DNA of 31,371 nt from contig CAJUMT010000013.1 in NCBI GenBank assembly GCA_910587495.1, positions 1-31,371 of the forward strand, in the 5' to 3' direction. Below the pieces are notes generated by a model. It searched no databases. It was not told the origin of the DNA and saw only the letters and a list, made by a program, of their open reading frames with translations. Numbering within the stretch: position 1 is the first letter of the stretch; each line of letters begins with the position of its first letter. Source of the DNA: an uncultured Lachnospiraceae bacterium. Its GTDB lineage: Bacteria; Bacillota_A; Clostridia; Lachnospirales; Lachnospiraceae. Shown piece after piece: positions 14,741 to 21,697 of the stretch. The translations under genes were made by a program, and so were the position numbers.

Positions 14741-15445
14741 TTAAAAATGCGGGTAAGGGGGGTATGCTTTAGGGCTGGAACGAAGGTGCATACATACAAG
14801 GGTTTCTGCCAAGCAGACGCTTGCGGGGCCGGGGTCGATAACCGGCACCATAAGTTCGGCGGAAAGTTCCTCCGAAAGTCCCAGAAAACTTAAGCATCCC
14901 AGTATAAGGGCCTGGGCATCCGTATGTTCCAGTGCTCTTCGTCCGGCTTTCAGCAATTCTTTCTTGAGTTGTCTGCGGTGCTCTATGGGGTCTAGGTCCC
15001 GGGCATGGACCGGCTCATATCCGCAGATCCTGTCGGCGGCGAGTCCGGTGCGGGATAAAGATACCATTTTTTCCGGAATCCGGTTTTGATCAGCTGCCAG
15101 CAGAACGCCGTGGTAGGCGACGGCAGGCAGCAAAAGGTATGCGGCTTGTCCGGCTCCGACAACGGGGATGGAGACTGCCTGACGACAGGCTTCCATGACA
15201 GGATCGCTGAAACAATAAAGGATAACAGCGTCATATCCTTCCAGCTCGGCCCGTATGGCTATCTTAAGGATCTCCGGCCCGGCCCGTACCAGATCTACCA
15301 GAGAATCCAGGCTTACTTTTGTCTGTGTAAGGCATTCCATAGAAAGCTGCACGCGGTGCCTTGTATAATCTTCCAGAATCCGGCATCTTTGCTCCATCTG
15401 TTCTTCTGTCATGCCCCAATCCGGGTTGATGATCTTAAATTTCAT
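14741..15445 (-). CDS. Asp/Glu/hydantoin racemase family protein
   Basis: A 234-residue enzyme of the family that includes hydantoin racemase (HyuE) and allantoin racemase (HpxA). INPDWGMT near the N-terminus corresponds to the INPN motif. VILYCFSDPVMEACRQ supplies Cys78, and LILGCLSFLG supplies Cys184. These are the two cysteines expected for the two-base, cofactor-free racemisation. IPVVGAGQAAYLL and VIDPGPASVCLAE are further family blocks. The ATG at 15445 has AAAGGA ten bases upstream. It lies between the regulator and the transporter genes. The likely substrate is a cyclic ureide or amino acid; neither can be chosen from sequence alone. Maleate isomerase and decarboxylase relatives exist in the wider superfamily. 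Confidence 0.85.
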   Translation of the reverse strand: MKFKIINPDWGMTEEQMEQRCRILEDYTRHRVQLSMECLTQTKVSLDSLVDLVRAGPEILKIAIRAELEGYDAVILYCFSDPVMEACRQAVSIPVVGAGQAAYLLLPAVAYHGVLLAADQNRIPEKMVSLSRTGLAADRICGYEPVHARDLDPIEHRRQLKKELLKAGRRALEHTDAQALILGCLSFLGLSEELSAELMVPVIDPGPASVCLAETLVCMHLRSSPKAYPPYPHF

Positions 15446-15462
15446 AAAGCAAGTCCTTTTCT

Positions 15463-16140
15463 TCAGCGAATAGAGAGTTTTTCCAGTTCTTCCATATTGA
15501 GAATCTGTATATGGGAACGCTCCACATGGAGGATTCCCTTTTGCTTCATCTGCATCAGGGAGCGCGAAAGGGAAGGCCTAGTAATACCGAGAAAATCCGC
15601 CAGTTCTTCACGGTTCATCTTAAGCTCCACACAGCCCTTTTCATCCATCAGTTCCAGCATAAGAAGACCCAGTTTTGCTTCTACGGTGCTTCCTGACAGA
15701 ATGCTTAATTTTTTCATCTGAGATACGCTGATGTCCGCCTGTACCCGGATCATATTTTTAATAAAAGATTTATGTATTTCACAGGATACAGAACAAAAAT
15801 TAAACAAAAAGTCCCAGGAAATACATAGAACTTTACAGTCGGTTACGGCAATGGCATCATACCAGTAGGTTTCATCCGGCCCCACATGAATCAGTATGCC
15901 GAAAATCTCCTTTTCGTGAATCTCGCAGAAGATATTTCTGCGGCCCGAGGAATAATGCTTGGATGCTAAAAGCCTGCCTTCAAGCAGTACATAAATATAT
16001 TTTACGTTTTCATTTTCCTGAAAAATCTGCTGGCCTTTTTCGTAATCTCTGAATACCGCGCCGGAACAGCGTAAAAGATACCGGATTTCTTCCTCATCCA
16101 TATCTGCGAACAAGTCTATTTCTTTCAGATTCATATTCAT
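15463..16140 (-). CDS. Crp/Fnr family transcriptional regulator
   Basis: A 225-residue regulator with an N-terminal cyclic-nucleotide-binding-like barrel (about residues 10-130), a dimer helix, and a C-terminal winged helix. The HTH is at about 176-202 (NREELADFLGITRPSLSRSL). It lacks the N-terminal cysteine cluster of Fe-S FNR proteins, and I cannot see a clear cAMP-binding arginine/serine set, so its effector is unknown. It is the first gene of the minus-strand operon, 17 bases before the racemase gene. The GTAAC-N4-GTTAC site 80 bases upstream is the probable binding site, which would make the operon self-activating. The start at 16140 has GGAAG just upstream; ATG 16134 is also possible. 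Confidence 0.9.
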   Translation of the reverse strand: MNMNLKEIDLFADMDEEEIRYLLRCSGAVFRDYEKGQQIFQENENVKYIYVLLEGRLLASKHYSSGRRNIFCEIHEKEIFGILIHVGPDETYWYDAIAVTDCKVLCISWDFLFNFCSVSCEIHKSFIKNMIRVQADISVSQMKKLSILSGSTVEAKLGLLMLELMDEKGCVELKMNREELADFLGITRPSLSRSLMQMKQKGILHVERSHIQILNMEELEKLSIR

Positions 16141-16182
16141 GTCTCTTCCGTTCTCCTGACCGCTGCGGGCTGCCCTTTGCAG

Positions 16183-16203
16183 TGATGCTTTATTATAGCA
16201 TCA
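16183..16203. promoter_or_regulatory. Inverted repeat centred on the -10 box of the regulator operon
   Basis: TGATGCT (16183-16189) and AGCATCA (16197-16203) are perfect inverted arms seven bases apart that straddle the -10 and predicted start. It could be a repressor site or a 5' RNA element. Confidence 0.4.
16192..16197 (-). promoter_or_regulatory. -10 box of the Crp-regulator operon promoter
   Basis: The minus strand reads TATAAT exactly (16197-16192). At the -35 position (16220-16215) it reads CGGAAT, which is unlike TTGACA. A perfect -10 with no -35 is typical of a class II activator-dependent promoter. The predicted start is near 16185. Confidence 0.65.
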
Positions 16204-16219
16204 TTGCCCGGGAGATTCC

Positions 16220-16233
16220 GTAACATATGTTAC
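16220..16233. promoter_or_regulatory. Crp/Fnr-type operator
   Basis: GTAACATATGTTAC is a perfect 14-bp palindrome (half-site GTAAC, spacing 4). Its centre at 16226.5 falls at -41.5 if the -10 hexamer occupies -12 to -7. This is the classical activating position for Crp/Fnr proteins, and the first gene of the operon encodes one. Confidence 0.7.
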
Positions 16234-16334
16234 CATCATGCAAAAGCATTCAAAAAAAGCGCATAATTATTCATCAAAACAGATCAGCAAAACTATATAA
16301 CAGACTGTTCGAACTGTCAAAGGGGATTTTTGGC

Positions 16335-16363
16335 TTGTACATTCTGTAAAATAGTGCTAAGAT
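16335..16363 (+). promoter_or_regulatory. Sigma-A promoter of the MATE exporter gene
   Basis: TTGTAC (16335-16340), a 17-base spacer and TAAGAT (16358-16363) stand 55 bases before the start codon. The promoter faces away from the regulator operon across a 277-base shared region. Confidence 0.65.
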
Positions 16364-16417
16364 AACAGGAATACGCCACAAAAAGGACAGAAAATAAATT
16401 TACGATAGGAGGAGCCG

Positions 16418-17767
16418 ATGATGGAAGAGAACAAAATGGGAGTTATGCCTGTAAATAAATTGATTATTACCATGTCACTGCCGATCATGATTTCTATGCT
16501 GGTGCAGGCATTGTATAATATTGTGGACAGCATCTTTGTAGCTATGATAAACGAGAATGCTTTGACGGCCGTATCTATGGCCTTCCCTGTTCAAAACCTG
16601 ATGATTGCAGTGGGGGCGGGTACTGGTGTCGGGGTTAATGCGTTGCTGGCGCGGTCTTTAGGTGCAAAGGATTATAAAAAAGTAAATAAGATCGCCACCA
16701 ACGCGGTCTTTTTAGTGGCCGCAAGCTATCTGGCATTTTTGGTTATTGGGCTTTTTCTTGTAGAGCCGTTTTACAGAAGTCAAACAGACATAGGAGAGAT
16801 TATCGTCTATGGAAAAGAGTATCTGACAATTTGCAGCTGTTTCTCTTTTGGCGTGTTTACCCAGGTGATGTTTGAACGGTTGCTGCAGGCTACGGGAAAA
16901 ACCATCTATACCATGTTTACCCAGGGTACTGGAGCTATCGTAAATATTATCATGGACCCGATCCTGATCTTTGGACTTTTTGGCTTCCCCAGGATGGGTG
17001 TGGCAGGCGCGGCGGCGGCCACAGTCATCGGCCAGATTGTGGCGGGTATCTTGAGCGTATGGTGCAATCAGAAAGTAAATCATGAAGTGCATATAGAACT
17101 AAAGGGCGCGCGTCCAGACGGGGAGGTCATTCGGCAGATCTATGGGATTGGTATTCCGTCTATCATCATGCAGGCCATTGGTTCAATCATGGTCTATGGG
17201 ATGAATCGGATTCTAATTACCTTTTCGTCCACTGCAACAGCAGTATTTGGTGTGTACTTTAAATTGCAAAGCTTTGTATTTATGCCTATTTTTGGATTGA
17301 ATAACGGTGTGATTCCCATTATTGCCTATAATTATGGCGCCAGGAACAAAGATCGGGTGATGATGACAATCAGGCGCAGCATTGCCTATATTGTTACCAT
17401 TATGCTTTTAGGGCTTTTGGTATTTCAGGTGTTCCCGGGAACGCTTTTGCAGATGTTCAACGCTTCCGAAACTATGTTAAGGATTGGGATTCCGGCAATT
17501 CGTATTATCAGTCTGAGTTTTGTGCTGGCAGGTTTTTGTATTGGTTTAGGAAGTGTATTCCAGGCGCTGGGACGTTCGGTCTACAGTATGTTTGTATCTG
17601 TGGCAAGGCAGTTGGTTGTGCTTTTGCCGGTGGCCTGGTGGCTGTCGAGATTCGGGAATGTGGATCTGGTCTGGTGGTCAATTCCGGTGGCGGAGCTTAT
17701 GTCATTGGCGATGTCCGTTTTCTTTTTCGTGAGAATCTATCGGACGATTATTTCGCAGATTAAATAA
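16418..17767 (+). CDS. MATE family efflux transporter
   Basis: A 449-residue inner-membrane protein of the multidrug and toxin extrusion family, expected to export organic compounds or drugs in exchange for Na+ or H+. About twelve membrane helices fall in two similar halves. The N-terminal half has PVNKLIITMSLPIMISMLVQ, ALYNIVDSIFVA and GAGTGVGVNALLARSLGA. IVNIIMDPILIFG is the usual mid-protein block, and GLNNGVIPIIAYNYGAR opens the second-half equivalent. AGGAGG stands five bases before ATG 16418, with a second ATG at 16421 equally plausible. The DUF1189 gene follows after 20 bases, probably in the same transcript. The substrate is unknown. Confidence 0.93.
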   Translation: MMEENKMGVMPVNKLIITMSLPIMISMLVQALYNIVDSIFVAMINENALTAVSMAFPVQNLMIAVGAGTGVGVNALLARSLGAKDYKKVNKIATNAVFLVAASYLAFLVIGLFLVEPFYRSQTDIGEIIVYGKEYLTICSCFSFGVFTQVMFERLLQATGKTIYTMFTQGTGAIVNIIMDPILIFGLFGFPRMGVAGAAAATVIGQIVAGILSVWCNQKVNHEVHIELKGARPDGEVIRQIYGIGIPSIIMQAIGSIMVYGMNRILITFSSTATAVFGVYFKLQSFVFMPIFGLNNGVIPIIAYNYGARNKDRVMMTIRRSIAYIVTIMLLGLLVFQVFPGTLLQMFNASETMLRIGIPAIRIISLSFVLAGFCIGLGSVFQALGRSVYSMFVSVARQLVVLLPVAWWLSRFGNVDLVWWSIPVAELMSLAMSVFFFVRIYRTIISQIK

Positions 17768-17787
17768 GCAAGTAGGAGGATATAGAT

Positions 17788-18582
17788 GTGAATATATTTG
17801 CAACAATGGTACATTCGGTCTATGATTTCAAAGGGTATCAGGGATTTGTAAAGAACAGTTGGCCAAAAGTGCTTCTGTACGGACTGATTCTGGCCATACT
17901 TTCCATAATTCTTACTTTTGTTCTTCCGATGACGGCTGTGCTGACGCCGTTAGGAGGGCTGGATAATATAATGGAAGAAGAACTTCCGGATTTTACCTTT
18001 AGGAACGGAGAACTCTGGGTGGAAAAGCCGGTGGAATTTAAGCAGTATGACAGGCTTCAGGGCGGAATCTATCTGAACATTAATACAAAGCAGCCGCTTA
18101 CGGAGGAAATATCCGATGTAGACTTGCTGGCTTATGACAGAGTGCTGGTTCTGGATGCCGAAAATGCGTTGATTAAAAACGGAAAAGACGTGATTCGCAT
18201 ATCTTACAGTGATATAAAACTGGGCGATCTGGATAAAGATATGGTTGTAAGGGAGATTCTTCCATATATACAAATCGGTATGTGGGCCGCGCTTATCCTG
18301 ATCGGATGGTTTTCTTTGGTAGGATTCTTTTTGGGCGCGCTTTTTATGGCGGCGGTTGGAAGCCTTATGTCCTCTATATTGCGAATCCGGATGCCTTTTG
18401 GCAGCCTGTTTAAGCTCGCTGTCTATTCCAGGACGGCGCCCGTTTTGCTGAGCATATTGTATACATGGATTCCTGTGACGATTCCGTTTTTCTCGGTCAT
18501 TAATTTTGGACTGTCCGCGTTCTACCTGTGGAAAGGCATCCAGGCTGTCGGGCAGGAGCCTTTCGAAGAGCAGGCCATATAG
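17788..18582 (+). CDS. DUF1189 family membrane protein
   Basis: A 264-residue membrane protein matching the DUF1189 pattern, whose function is not established. One helix lies near residues 28-50 (LLYGLILAILSIILTFVLP). A non-membrane domain of roughly 110 residues follows, containing DFTFRNGELWVEKPVEF, and then about four C-terminal helices. The GTG at 17788 is the start: AGGAGG (17774-17779) lies eight bases upstream, and the nearby ATG at 17786 is out of frame and meets a stop at once. It follows the MATE gene closely. No terminator is evident before the next promoter. Confidence 0.8.
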   Translation: MNIFATMVHSVYDFKGYQGFVKNSWPKVLLYGLILAILSIILTFVLPMTAVLTPLGGLDNIMEEELPDFTFRNGELWVEKPVEFKQYDRLQGGIYLNINTKQPLTEEISDVDLLAYDRVLVLDAENALIKNGKDVIRISYSDIKLGDLDKDMVVREILPYIQIGMWAALILIGWFSLVGFFLGALFMAAVGSLMSSILRIRMPFGSLFKLAVYSRTAPVLLSILYTWIPVTIPFFSVINFGLSAFYLWKGIQAVGQEPFEEQAI

Positions 18583-18614
18583 CTAAACAGGCGTTTTTCG
18601 TCAACAAAAAGTCC

Positions 18615-18644
18615 TTGACTTACCATATATACCTATGTTATAGT
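18615..18644 (+). promoter_or_regulatory. Promoter of rpmG-secE-nusG
   Basis: TTGACT (18615-18620) is followed after 18 bases by TATAGT (18639-18644). The leader of about 95 bases contains a small inverted repeat, TTGGTG (18689-18694) and CACCAA (18709-18714), of unknown meaning. Nothing else is seen in 18583-18744. Confidence 0.65.
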
Positions 18645-18744
18645 AGGGACGCGAATGGAAGTTTGGGCTTTTTTTTTATGCCTAAAAATTGGTGGTTTTT
18701 CGCAGGATCACCAAAGAAAAAGTATAAAAGCGAGGTGGAAAGTT

Positions 18745-18894
18745 GTGCGCGTAAGAATCACATTGGCATGTACAGAATGCAAACAGCGTAACTACAACAT
18801 GACAAAAGAGAAGAAGCTTCATCCCGACAGAATGGAAACGAAGAAATACTGCCGTTTATGTAAGAAGCATACTCCTCATAAGGAGACAAAATAG
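18745..18894 (+). CDS. rpmG: 50S ribosomal protein L33
   Basis: A 49-residue L33 of the zinc-binding form: CTEC (Cys9, Cys12 region) and CRLC supply two CxxC pairs. The start is the GTG at 18745 with GAGGTGG seven bases upstream. MRVRITLACTECKQRNYNM is the standard L33 beginning. Keeping the cysteines marks it as the zinc-containing variant; a zinc-free paralogue used in zinc starvation would be elsewhere. It heads the rpmG-secE-nusG unit, as in many Firmicutes. Confidence 0.95.
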   Translation: MRVRITLACTECKQRNYNMTKEKKLHPDRMETKKYCRLCKKHTPHKETK

Positions 18895-18929
18895 CTCCAC
18901 ACTATAAGAACCGTAAAGGAAGTGACAAG

Positions 18930-19130
18930 ATGGGGGAAACTAAGAAGGCCGAAAAGACAAGCTGGTACAAAGGAATGAAGGCCGAGTTTAAAAAGATTAT
19001 CTGGCCGGATCAAAAATCACTTACAAGACAGACCATTGCAGTAGTCGGTACATCTGTTGCTTTGGCTCTTATCATCAAGATACTGGATATGGTCATGACC
19101 ATCGGGATCGACGTCCTGGTGACGTTATAA
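18930..19130 (+). CDS. secE: Preprotein translocase subunit SecE
   Basis: A 66-residue single-span SecE that clamps the SecY channel. The amphipathic segment GMKAEFKKIIWPDQKSLTRQ precedes one membrane helix (about residues 38-62). This is the short form usual in Gram-positive bacteria. AAAGGAAG stands eight bases before the ATG. It sits between rpmG and nusG, the conserved arrangement. No tRNA-Trp gene, sometimes found here in relatives, is present. Confidence 0.95.
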   Translation: MGETKKAEKTSWYKGMKAEFKKIIWPDQKSLTRQTIAVVGTSVALALIIKILDMVMTIGIDVLVTL

Positions 19131-19149
19131 TTCAAGGAAAGGTGGTTTT

Positions 19150-19665
19150 ATGTCAGAGGCAAACTGGTATGTAGTCCATACCTATTCAGGGTATGAGAAG
19201 AAGGTAGAAGCCAACATTAAGAAGACCATTGAAAACAGACACCTTGAAGAGCAGATTCTTGAAGTCAGGGTTCCCATGCAGGATGTGGTCGAGATGAAAG
19301 ACGGCGCCAGCCGTCAGGTTCAGAAAAAGCTTTTTCCGGGTTATGTTCTGATTAATATGATCATGAACGATGATACCTGGTATGTGGTGCGTAACACCAG
19401 AGGCGTGACTGGATTCGTGGGACCTGGTTCCAAACCGGTTCCGCTCACGGAAGAAGAGATGAGACCGCTGGGGCTTCAGGAAGAGCATGTGCAGATCGAT
19501 CTGGCAGAGGGCGACAGCGTGGTCGTTACCGGAGGCATATGGAAGGATACCGTCGGGGTTATCCAGGCCGTCAATGAGAACAAAGAGAGCGTGACGATCA
19601 ATGTTGACCTGTTCGGCCGTGAAACGCCGGTAGAAATAAGTTTCACAGAAATCAGAAAAATGTAA
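19150..19665 (+). CDS. nusG: Transcription termination/antitermination factor NusG
   Basis: A 171-residue NusG that binds RNA polymerase through its N-terminal domain. The N-terminal NGN domain starts ANWYVVHTYSGYEKKVE and continues with FPGYVLINM and RNTRGVTGFVG. The C-terminal KOW domain is EGDSVVVTGGIWKDTVGVIQ to the end. Length and domain order are normal. AGGAAAGG stands upstream of the ATG. The L11-L1 genes follow after 98 bases that contain an L1-site mimic. Confidence 0.96.
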   Translation: MSEANWYVVHTYSGYEKKVEANIKKTIENRHLEEQILEVRVPMQDVVEMKDGASRQVQKKLFPGYVLINMIMNDDTWYVVRNTRGVTGFVGPGSKPVPLTEEEMRPLGLQEEHVQIDLAEGDSVVVTGGIWKDTVGVIQAVNENKESVTINVDLFGRETPVEISFTEIRKM

Positions 19666-19698
19666 ACAGGTCTGTGGAAGACATAAATTCTGCAGATC

Positions 19699-19744
19699 GT
19701 GGGAGGGAGAATTACCCACAGGGCATAAACCCGCCATTACCACA
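19699..19744 (+). promoter_or_regulatory. L1-binding mRNA site before rplK
   Basis: GTGGGAGG (19699-19706) and TACCAC (19738-19743) copy the two strands of the L1-binding part of 23S rRNA (GGUGGGAGG and AUACCACC in E. coli). Outer arms GTGG and CCAC pair. The site ends just before the rplK ribosome binding site, which fits translational feedback by L1. Confidence 0.7.
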
Positions 19745-19763
19745 ATAGGAGGTGCCTTAGATT

Positions 19764-20192
19764 ATGGCAAAAAAAGTTTCAGGTTATATCAAATTACAGA
19801 TTCCTGCTGGAAAGGCAACACCAGCTCCGCCAGTAGGTCCGGCTCTTGGCCAGCACGGCGTGAATATCGTGCAGTTTACAAAAGAATTTAACGCGAGGAC
19901 GGCAGACCAGGGAGATATGATCATTCCGGTTGTTATTACGGTATATGCTGACAGAAGCTTCAGTTTTATTACCAAGACTCCGCCGGCAGCAGTATTATTG
20001 AAAAAGGCATGCGGTTTAAAGACCGCTTCCGGTAATCCCAAGAGGGACAAAGTTGCTACTATTAAAAAATCCGAAGTTCAGAAAATTGCAGAATTAAAGA
20101 TGCCTGACCTGACTGCAGGAAGTATGGAGGCAGCAATCAGCATGATCTCCGGTACTGCAAGAAGTATGGGTATCACCGTAGTAGACGACTAA
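19764..20192 (+). CDS. rplK: 50S ribosomal protein L11
   Basis: A 142-residue L11 of the GTPase-associated centre, where it binds 23S rRNA together with thiostrepton-type antibiotics and is needed for RelA activation. IKLQIPAGKATPAPPVGPAL and GQHGVNIVQFTKEFNARTAD are the standard N-terminal domain, with the proline-rich stretch that contacts thiostrepton intact. SMEAAISMISGTARSMGITV is the standard C-terminus. AGGAGGTG stands upstream. It is co-transcribed with rplA. Confidence 0.97.
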   Translation: MAKKVSGYIKLQIPAGKATPAPPVGPALGQHGVNIVQFTKEFNARTADQGDMIIPVVITVYADRSFSFITKTPPAAVLLKKACGLKTASGNPKRDKVATIKKSEVQKIAELKMPDLTAGSMEAAISMISGTARSMGITVVDD

Positions 20193-20215
20193 TCAGGGCT
20201 GTTGCCATCAGGTAT

Positions 20216-20261
20216 GTGGGAGGGAAATTTACCCACAGGGAATAAACCCGCAACTACCACA
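20216..20261 (+). promoter_or_regulatory. Second copy of the L1-binding mRNA site, before rplA
   Basis: GTGGGAGG (20216-20223) and TACCAC (20255-20260) recur in the rplK-rplA gap. The whole 46-base element matches the first copy at about 41 positions and again abuts the ribosome binding site. L1 could thus control both cistrons separately. Confidence 0.7.
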
Positions 20262-20275
20262 AGGAGGTAAGAATT

Positions 20276-20965
20276 ATGAAACATGGTAAGAAATATGTTG
20301 AGGCTTTAAAATCTTTTGATAAGCATAACTTGTTTGACAGGGACGAGGCGATCACCCTCGTAAAAAAATTATCCACCGCAAAATTTGACGAAACCATCGA
20401 GGCTCATATTCGTACCGGCTGCGATGGCCGTCATGCAGATCAGCAGATCCGCGGCGCGGTTGTACTTCCTCATGGAACCGGTAAACAGGTACGCGTTCTT
20501 GTATTTGCCAAGAGCGGAAAAGCAGAGGAAGCAGAAGCGGCAGGTGCAGAATTTGTCGGGGCGGAAGAACTGGTGCAGAAAATCCAGGGCGGCTGGCTTG
20601 ACTTTGACGTAGTGGTTGCTACACCGGATATGATGGGTGTCGTAGGACGCCTGGGCCGTGTACTTGGTCCCAAAGGCCTGATGCCGAACCCGAAAGCCGG
20701 CACGGTAACCATGGATGTTGCTAAAGCGGTTAAGGATATTAAAGCAGGTAAGATTGAATACAGATTGGATAAAACAAATATTATCCATGTGCCGATCGGA
20801 AAAGCTTCTTTCACAGAAGAACAGTTAGCGGACAACTTCCAGACGCTTATGGATGCGATCAACAAAGCAAAACCGGCTGCCGTAAAAGGACAGTTCTTAA
20901 AGAGCATAACCATCGCCCCCACCATGGGACCGGGCGTAAAGGTAAATCCGGTAAGACTTGCCTGA
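20276..20965 (+). CDS. rplA: 50S ribosomal protein L1
   Basis: A 229-residue L1, the protein of the mobile stalk near the E site and a known translational repressor of its own operon. FDETIEAHIRTGCDGRHADQ, GVVGRLGRVLGPKGLMPNPK and the closing MGPGVKVNPVRL are standard. In IRTGCDGRHADQQIRG a cysteine-glycine pair stands where many L1 proteins have LGVDPRHADQ-like sequence, a mild lineage variation. AAGGAGG is upstream. The gene carries its own copy of the L1 site in its leader. Confidence 0.97.
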   Translation: MKHGKKYVEALKSFDKHNLFDRDEAITLVKKLSTAKFDETIEAHIRTGCDGRHADQQIRGAVVLPHGTGKQVRVLVFAKSGKAEEAEAAGAEFVGAEELVQKIQGGWLDFDVVVATPDMMGVVGRLGRVLGPKGLMPNPKAGTVTMDVAKAVKDIKAGKIEYRLDKTNIIHVPIGKASFTEEQLADNFQTLMDAINKAKPAAVKGQFLKSITIAPTMGPGVKVNPVRLA

Positions 20966-20970
20966 AAGTG

Positions 20971-20999
20971 TTGACATCCGTTATAAATTGTGATATTTT
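20971..20999 (+). promoter_or_regulatory. Promoter of the rplJ-rplL unit
   Basis: A perfect TTGACA (20971-20976), a 17-base spacer and TATTTT (20994-20999) follow the rplA stop. Confidence 0.6.
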
Positions 21000-21002
21000 G
21001 AA

Positions 21003-21130
21003 TAAGTTGATATGACTGCCCGAAGACAGCAGGTGCTTGTAAAAGCGTAAGGTATGAAAACGCCTGCCGAGGAAAGCATTCGATTAAGAATGGCTTATAA
21101 TCCCTCTGCGTCCGGCGCAGGGGGATTTTT
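21003..21130 (+). ncRNA. L10 ribosomal leader with intrinsic attenuator
   Basis: The 204-base rplA-rplJ gap holds a structured leader of the L10 type. GCAGGTGCTTG followed by CGCCTGC gives a long arm, and AGCATTCGATTAAGAATGGCTT is a second imperfect hairpin (given as its 3' part around 21076-21097). It ends in a strong terminator: TCCCTCTGCG (21101-21110), loop, CGCAGGGGGA (21116-21125), then TTTTT. Family knowledge: the L10(L12)4 complex binds the leader and favours termination. The exact 5' limit is estimated. Confidence 0.75.
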
Positions 21131-21169
21131 GAGGTTGTCATCCAAAAATCTATAAGGAGGGAACCATTC

Positions 21170-21658
21170 ATGGCAAAAGTTGAAATTAAACAACCGATCA
21201 TCGATGAAATTTCTGCCAATTTGGAAGGCGCTGCCGGTGTTGTACTTGTAGATCACTGCGGTTTGACTGTGGAACAGGATACACAGCTTCGCCGCCAGAT
21301 GAGAGCAGAAGGAATCGTATACAAGGTTTACAAAAACACAATGCTGAACTTTGCGATCAAAGGAACGGAGTTTGAGCCGCTTGAGAAACATCTTGAAGGA
21401 CCGTCTGCAGTTGCGATTTCCAAGACAGACGCTACGGCGCCGGCAAGGATTGTCGCTAATTTCGCAAAGACCGCAGACAAGCTTGAAATCAAAGCGGGAA
21501 TCGTGGAAGGTAAGTATTATGATGCCAAAGAGATGACGGCGATTGCGAATATCCCGTCCAGGGAAATTCTTCTTGGAAAGCTGCTTGGCAGCATGAACAG
21601 CCCGATCGCGAACCTGGCGCGTGTTTTAAGCCAGATTGCAGAGAACAAAGAGGCGTAA
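21170..21658 (+). CDS. rplJ: 50S ribosomal protein L10
   Basis: A 162-residue L10, the base of the L7/L12 stalk. VDHCGLTVEQDTQLRRQMR, YKVYKNTMLNFAIKG and LEGPSAVAISKTDATAPARI form the rRNA-binding domain. GKLLGSMNSPIANLARVLSQ starts the C-terminal helix that holds L7/L12 dimers. AAGGAGGG stands upstream of the ATG. Its mRNA leader is the L10 element described above. Confidence 0.97.
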   Translation: MAKVEIKQPIIDEISANLEGAAGVVLVDHCGLTVEQDTQLRRQMRAEGIVYKVYKNTMLNFAIKGTEFEPLEKHLEGPSAVAISKTDATAPARIVANFAKTADKLEIKAGIVEGKYYDAKEMTAIANIPSREILLGKLLGSMNSPIANLARVLSQIAENKEA

Positions 21659-21697
21659 GAATAAAAAACATATACTATTATATTGGAGGTAAAGAAA

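Noticed and set aside
16309..16324. GTTCGAAC core, considered as a LexA box
   Set aside because: LexA boxes in Gram-positives need GAAC-N4-GTTC; here the half-sites are inverted with no spacer and the flanks do not match.
18895..18929. tRNA-Trp between rpmG and secE
   Set aside because: Only 35 bases are present, too short for a tRNA.
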